36,283 nucleotides of DNA, taken from Bacteroidales bacterium (GTDB lineage: Bacteria > Bacteroidota > Bacteroidia > Bacteroidales > M50B96). Shown one piece after another: positions 34,201 to 36,283 of this stretch (the first letter of the stretch is position 1; every line of letters begins with the position of its first letter). The stretch is from positions 1 to 36,283 of the forward strand of contig JAIOYV010000069.1 of the NCBI GenBank assembly GCA_021740905.1, read 5' to 3'. The notes beneath the pieces are model-generated. The model was given only the letters and a program-made list of their open reading frames with translations, did no database searches and was not told the DNA's origin. The translations under genes and the position numbers were made by a program.

Positions 34201-36283
34201 CAAGCCATAGCTCCAAGAGAGTCATAGAAGGCGCCAACAAGGTCGTTCACTGCTAATGGATTCCCATCAATAGTAATACTTCCTGCAGGGATCATAACAA
34301 GATGGCTATTGCCTGTTATTGAATAATTCCAATTAACAGCATTTACTCCTCCTGAAATAACCGAAACGGCCACACAGTTATTGGCATCAGTAACAGTAAC
34401 ACTATAGGTTCCTGCTGATAAACCTGAGACCGCACTAGTAGTTTCACTGTTCGACCAAAGATAAGTATAGGGAGATACTCCACCAGTAGCTACCACTGAA
34501 GCTTCGCCATCTGAATTTCCAAAACAACTGACACCATATCCGTTAAAATCGGTAAGAACTTGTGCTGTAGCTTCTAATAAACTTGGCTCATTAACAATTA
34601 CAGAAACAATATACGTACAAGCATTGCCATCGGTAACTGTAACCTCATAGTTTCCAGCAGTCACAGCGGGAAGATCTTGGCTTGTTTCGCCATTCGACCA
34701 AAGATATGTATAAGGCATTGTACCACCTGACACAGTTGAAACAATGCTACCATCGTTACCACCATTGCATGTTACATCGCTAGCAACGAGACTTGCAGAA
34801 AGAACTACAGGTTCTGTAACTGTATAGTATTGAATGATTGAACAACCATTTACATCAACCACTTGCACGCCGTAAGTTCCAATAGAAAGTCCAGAGATAG
34901 AATTTGTAGTTGCATTTGTGGTCCAAAGGTATGAGTAGGGTGCTGTTCCACCAGTAGGCGTAATTAAAATGACTCCATCGAAACCGCCGAAACAACTGAC
35001 ATTTGTTATAGTGCCAGCAAGTGAAATTGGCGTGGGTTCTGTAAGTGTATAGTTTTCGACTAAAGAACAACCATTAGCATCCATTATAGTAACAGTATAC
35101 GTACCAGCAATCAATCCATTGATAAATGAAGCAGAACTACCATTACTCCAACTATATGTATAAGGTGCAACACCTCCATTTAGCTGTAAAACAATTGATC
35201 CGTTTGATCCACCAAAGCAGCTTACATTTACTCCATTGAAATTGGAAATAATTGAATTAGATACTATTTGAGTTGGTTCTGTAATTACAGCAGTAATTGA
35301 ACTACCACCAGCAGAAACGCTCGAACCGGTAAGAGTAACAATTCCACTTAAACCATCTACTACCCAATTTCCAGCATCGGTAAAAGCAGGATCGGTTAAA
35401 TAAACAACACTCAATTCAAGAACATTTCCTCCTGTTAATGCTAACCAGGTGATTTCTTCCATGGAAGCAAAACCATTAGCTTGACCAAAGTCTGCGCCCC
35501 AAACTGCCATGATTTCAGTATTGCCCATCCACTGAACATATCCGGCACATGCAAGAGTACCCAGTGAATCGTAGAATGCTCCAACCAAATCATTTACTGC
35601 AAGAGCATTTCCATCAACGGTTATACTTCCTGCCGGGATCACAAATAAGTGACTATTTGCTGTAATTGAATAATTCCAATTTGTAACAGAAGATGTCGTA
35701 ATTCCTTCAACAGCAACACATCCGTTTGCATCGGTTATGGTCACCGAATAAATACCTGCAGACAAGTTCATAAGATCCTCGGTGGTTTCACTATTTGACC
35801 ATAAGTATTGATATGGCATAGTTCCACCTGAAACGGTCACGTCAATTGATCCATCAGCGTTTCCAAAGCAAGTAACATCAGTTGTTGCCGTTGTTGCGGT
35901 TACTGCGTTCACATTCAAAGTAAGAACTACTGTCGAATCACAGCCGTCAACGGTGGTGAATACTTCAGTGAATGTGCCAGCTGCGGTCAATGTTTGAGTA
36001 CCGAACTGATAAGTATCGCCATCGCAAATGGTAGCAACATCGGTCGTGTTATAAACCGGGTTCACATTCAAAGTAAGGACTACTGTTGAATCACAGCCGT
36101 CAACGGTGGTGAATACTTCGGTGAATGTGCCAGCTACAGCCAAAGTTTGAGTGCCGAACTGATAAGTATCGCCATCGCATATAGTGGCCACATCGGTCGT
36201 GTTATAAACCGGGTTCACATTCAAAGTAAGAACTACTGTCGAATCACAGCCATCAACGGTGGTAAATACCTCTGTGAATGTTC
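28278..36283 (-). CDS. giant SprB-repeat surface adhesin, type A T9SS domain; 5' end outside window
   Basis: At least 2668 residues; the frame is open to the right edge, so the real N-terminus is missing and the TTG at 36224 is not a start. In order from the edge: tandem 51-residue repeats (VYNTTDVATICDGDTYQFG ... CDSTVVLTLNVN); 27 SprB repeats by my count, each about 70-85 residues with the pattern V(S/T)C.G..DG.I...GG..PY.Y.WS ... GTY.VT(V/I)TD.NGC; two copies of a 119-residue domain opening NWNYSIT among the first nine SprB repeats; a PKD domain (WDFGDGTTDTVY); and a type A sorting domain (MFPNPTDGIFTISY ... GTYMVQF). SprB itself is the mobile gliding adhesin of Flavobacterium and carries a type B domain, so this type A protein is a relative in repeat content only. 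It probably serves adhesion at the cell surface. Confidence 0.9.
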   Translation of the reverse strand, partial: TFTEVFTTVDGCDSTVVLTLNVNPVYNTTDVATICDGDTYQFGTQTLAVAGTFTEVFTTVDGCDSTVVLTLNVNPVYNTTDVATICDGDTYQFGTQTLTAAGTFTEVFTTVDGCDSTVVLTLNVNAVTATTATTDVTCFGNADGSIDVTVSGGTMPYQYLWSNSETTEDLMNLSAGIYSVTITDANGCVAVEGITTSSVTNWNYSITANSHLFVIPAGSITVDGNALAVNDLVGAFYDSLGTLACAGYVQWMGNTEIMAVWGADFGQANGFASMEEITWLALTGGNVLELSVVYLTDPAFTDAGNWVVDGLSGIVTLTGSSVSAGGSSITAVITEPTQIVSNSIISNFNGVNVSCFGGSNGSIVLQLNGGVAPYTYSWSNGSSASFINGLIAGTYTVTIMDANGCSLVENYTLTEPTPISLAGTITNVSCFGGFDGVILITPTGGTAPYSYLWTTNATTNSISGLSIGTYGVQVVDVNGCSIIQYYTVTEPVVLSASLVASDVTCNGGNDGSIVSTVSGGTMPYTYLWSNGETSQDLPAVTAGNYEVTVTDGNACTYIVSVIVNEPSLLEATAQVLTDFNGYGVSCFGNSDGEASVVATGGVSPYTYLWSNSETTSAVSGLSAGTYSVTVTDANNCVAVSVISGGVNAVNWNYSITGNSHLVMIPAGSITIDGNPLAVNDLVGAFYDSLGAMACAGYVQWTGGTEIIAVWGADAGQTNGFTSMEEFTWMVLTGGSAIEVEPVYSTDPAFTDAGNWVVDGLSGLVSLTGTTAVVTNPTVSVVITEPMPIVANAVLSNYNGMNISCYGAANGSIVLQATGGIAPYTYTWSTGSSVDFVNGLVAGVYEITITDFNNCELIETYTLVQPDAIEIVETISHVTCYGFSDGAINLTINGGTAPYSYLWATGQTTQNLVGIPIGTYGVQVTDANGCSLIEYFTITQPDPLVSTISGTNVICNGESNGTIDLSVSDGTMPYAFAWSNSETTEDMANLFAGWYFVTITDANACVLIDSIEITEPDTLGIVFTASDYNNFNVSCYGGSDGDLSAVATGGIAPYLYAWSNSETTTSISGLSAGVYTLTITDDHLCEFVEDFTITEPTPLTIDSFNISDASCFGYNDGSITVNVSGGVTAYAYTYLWSNSETTQTITSLLAGNYEVTVTDANGCTVVESESIVEPDSIEITFDHYVDCTVGGNGSLVANVIGGTSPYTYSWAGPFGVGVVPTTDSISGLVEGMYSLTVTDVNGCTQFDDFYLQQPSQVLSLVIDSVSDVSCNGGNDGFINITAVGGINPYQYVWTFGGNPYATTADITNLVAGIYTIVVTDYHGCEATYAISVGQAAPLAISLSGTDVSCFGNANGSISANITGGTPAYTLVWTNSLGTTINNLNNLVSGWYFVDVVDVNGCMSSDSIFIDQPAQLANSFTVTNVSCFGGNDGQIQANVTGGVAPFTYQWSNTETSGTIANLGVGVYWLTITDANACTLVQFVTITQPTAVSVAGVITNVDCASASTGAIDITVTGGIAPYSFNWTGGITSEDLDTLVAGTYEVMVTDANGCLYTTSYVVTEPPAINIANVITPVACYGESNGEIDITVTGGVVPYSYLWTYNGVTTQDIDGLPAGTHSVVVTDASGCSVGLDFLVSEPPLLTVSALATNVLCAGDATGAIDLTVSGGVMPYAVIWSNGFPLQDLNGLSGGSYTVTVTDANGCTHIETFTITEPTPLVVTGAITDVLCAGNATGAIDLSVSGGVSPYTFAWLNGSTSEDMAGVLAGSYTVTVTDANGCTFVATYTISEPLTLAVTSSLTHVLCNGLLTGAIDLTVSGGVMPYTYSWTGNVTTQDLSAIGAGTYDVTVTDANSCVFTASYVITEPAALSITAVVTNVLCNGNASGAVDITVTGGVSPYFYSWSNGWASQDIYGLLAGTYTVSVIDANNCTIESSFVVSQPSGLAVSETISNVSCYGDSTGVIALNVNGGVSPYSYAWSDGATTSTNSGLAAGFYSYTVSDANGCEELNTIEITQPTELVVTAILSDYNGYNISCHGLSDGWIDVTVTGGVSPYTYSWTPSASTQDLNNLVVGNYALIVIDANGCAAELSYTLTEPVDLDLLVTVSNYNGFGVSCNGECDGDILITPTGGVAPYSYIWNTGAITDHISSLCAGFYSVTVTDANGCFGVQFITITEPMLISFTLSDPGLAMYNGYSISCNGASDGNINVNNLMGGLPPYLFEWTDASGAVVANTQNLTNFGAGVYTLAVTDVNGCVITSTLALTEPPALITSALITTDYNGYSISCNGETDGGIDLTVSGGLSPYAIDWGAAGTNEDLTNIGAGTYTVTVTDLNGCISIETLTLTEPDQLAVSLNATAISCYGEHDGAVHATITGGVMPYTYLWSNAVTAVDYIVGLYAGTYGFTLTDMNGCTVTSSAAVIEPTELLVPYSVTPDECGDNLEGSINLAPTGGTAPYTFAWSTGATTENLTGLASGTYDVTVTDSHGCTVEESIFVPFTGDFPVANFTNVNAGGTVIFVNFSSNGNTYIWDFGDGTTDTVYTTNNVTHQYTSTGYYTVILTVKNDCGSDMDTLTIYVQVTDIEEFEASVLINMFPNPTDGIFTISYETDHFVGDVTVRIFDAVGRVVEEEMFFIDRMSMNRQYDLSSYNYGTYMVQFITKDGVKVKPIILNRR
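28806..35907 (-). repeat. array of about 27 SprB protein repeats
   Basis: Coding repeat array within the giant adhesin. Units are about 210-250 bp and diverged at the base level but constant in the GG..PY and TDANGC landmarks. Each usually has one Cys near its start and one near its end. Confidence 0.9.
32988..35681 (-). repeat. higher-order duplication, two 1347-bp blocks in the adhesin
   Basis: Block one (35681 to 34335) and block two (34334 to 32988) each contain the 119-residue NWNYSIT domain (35325-35681 and 33978-34334) followed by four SprB repeats. Repeats in matching positions resemble each other more than their neighbours: for example GTYGVQV.D.NGCS in the second repeat of both, GTMPY in the third, and VATGG plus WSNSETT in the fourth. 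The start-to-start distance is exactly 1347 bp (449 codons). Confidence 0.8.
35908..36283 (-). repeat. 153-bp tandem repeat at the window edge
   Basis: Units start at 35908, 36061 and 36214, exactly 153 bp (51 codons) apart; the third is cut by the edge. The two full units differ at roughly a dozen positions by my hand count, so they are far more alike than the SprB repeats next to them and may be recently expanded. Confidence 0.9.

Noticed and set aside
28806-35907. Regularly spaced repeats as a CRISPR array
   Set aside because: Units are about 210-250 bp, protein-coding and diverged, matching SprB repeats; no short identical repeats with unique spacers.
36215-36224. Start codon for the giant adhesin at 36224
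   Set aside because: The codon is a TTG inside a tandem repeat; the same reading frame and repeat continue to the window edge, so the gene starts outside.

Overview
The window looks like a chromosomal segment from a Bacteroidota bacterium, probably a gliding, polysaccharide-using member of the Bacteroidales/Marinilabiliales or a relative; I cannot name the family from sequence alone. The evidence is several type IX secretion system (T9SS) C-terminal sorting domains of type A and type B, a PorP/SprF-family protein, an array of SprB repeats, Tricorn-type and subtilisin-type exported proteases, and a few AT-rich upstream boxes resembling the Bacteroidota promoter (TTTG / TAnnTTTG). No tRNA, rRNA or CRISPR array was seen.

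Layout. 1-1389 (+): a broken hybrid histidine kinase (ATPase and receiver domains kept, N-terminus lost, stop codons upstream) followed by a PAS-domain protein. 1394-5368 (-): an outer-membrane barrel protein and a subtilase that look like an operon, a palindromic REP-like element, then a T9SS cargo with a duplicated N-terminal module. 5741-8446 (+): a membrane pyrophosphatase fused to a C-terminal YceI domain. 8562-9677 (-) and 9904-10917 (+): a divergent pair, a CsgG/LpoB-like protein with a barrel-like C-terminus and an HTH regulator, with a nested dyad between them. 10969-11332 (+): remains of a PIN-domain toxin-antitoxin module that has lost function through nonsense mutations and an internal deletion. 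11348-17175 (-): a Tricorn protease homologue, a LolA-like/DUF1579-like protein and a PQQ-type beta-propeller, all apparently periplasmic.

17576-24924 (+): two successive gene pairs, each a large T9SS cargo followed at once by a very small secreted single-span protein sharing a GGGAPI motif before its membrane segment. The first cargo carries autotransporter-type beta-strand repeats, the second is a GH13 alpha-amylase. Each pair has an 11-base CAAACGTTTTC site upstream, suggesting common control, possibly by a LacI-family regulator. This paired arrangement is my best candidate for an under-described system.

25283-36283 (-): a T9SS/adhesin locus. It encodes a giant SprB-repeat protein (27 repeats counted, running off the right edge), a PKD protein with a type B sorting domain, and a PorP/SprF protein extended by a coiled coil and a SPOR-like domain, ending in a strong intrinsic terminator. 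PorP/SprF partners are known to be needed for secretion of type B cargo, so the last two genes probably work together. The giant protein contains a higher-order repeat of exactly 1347 bp and, at the window edge, a 153-bp tandem repeat.
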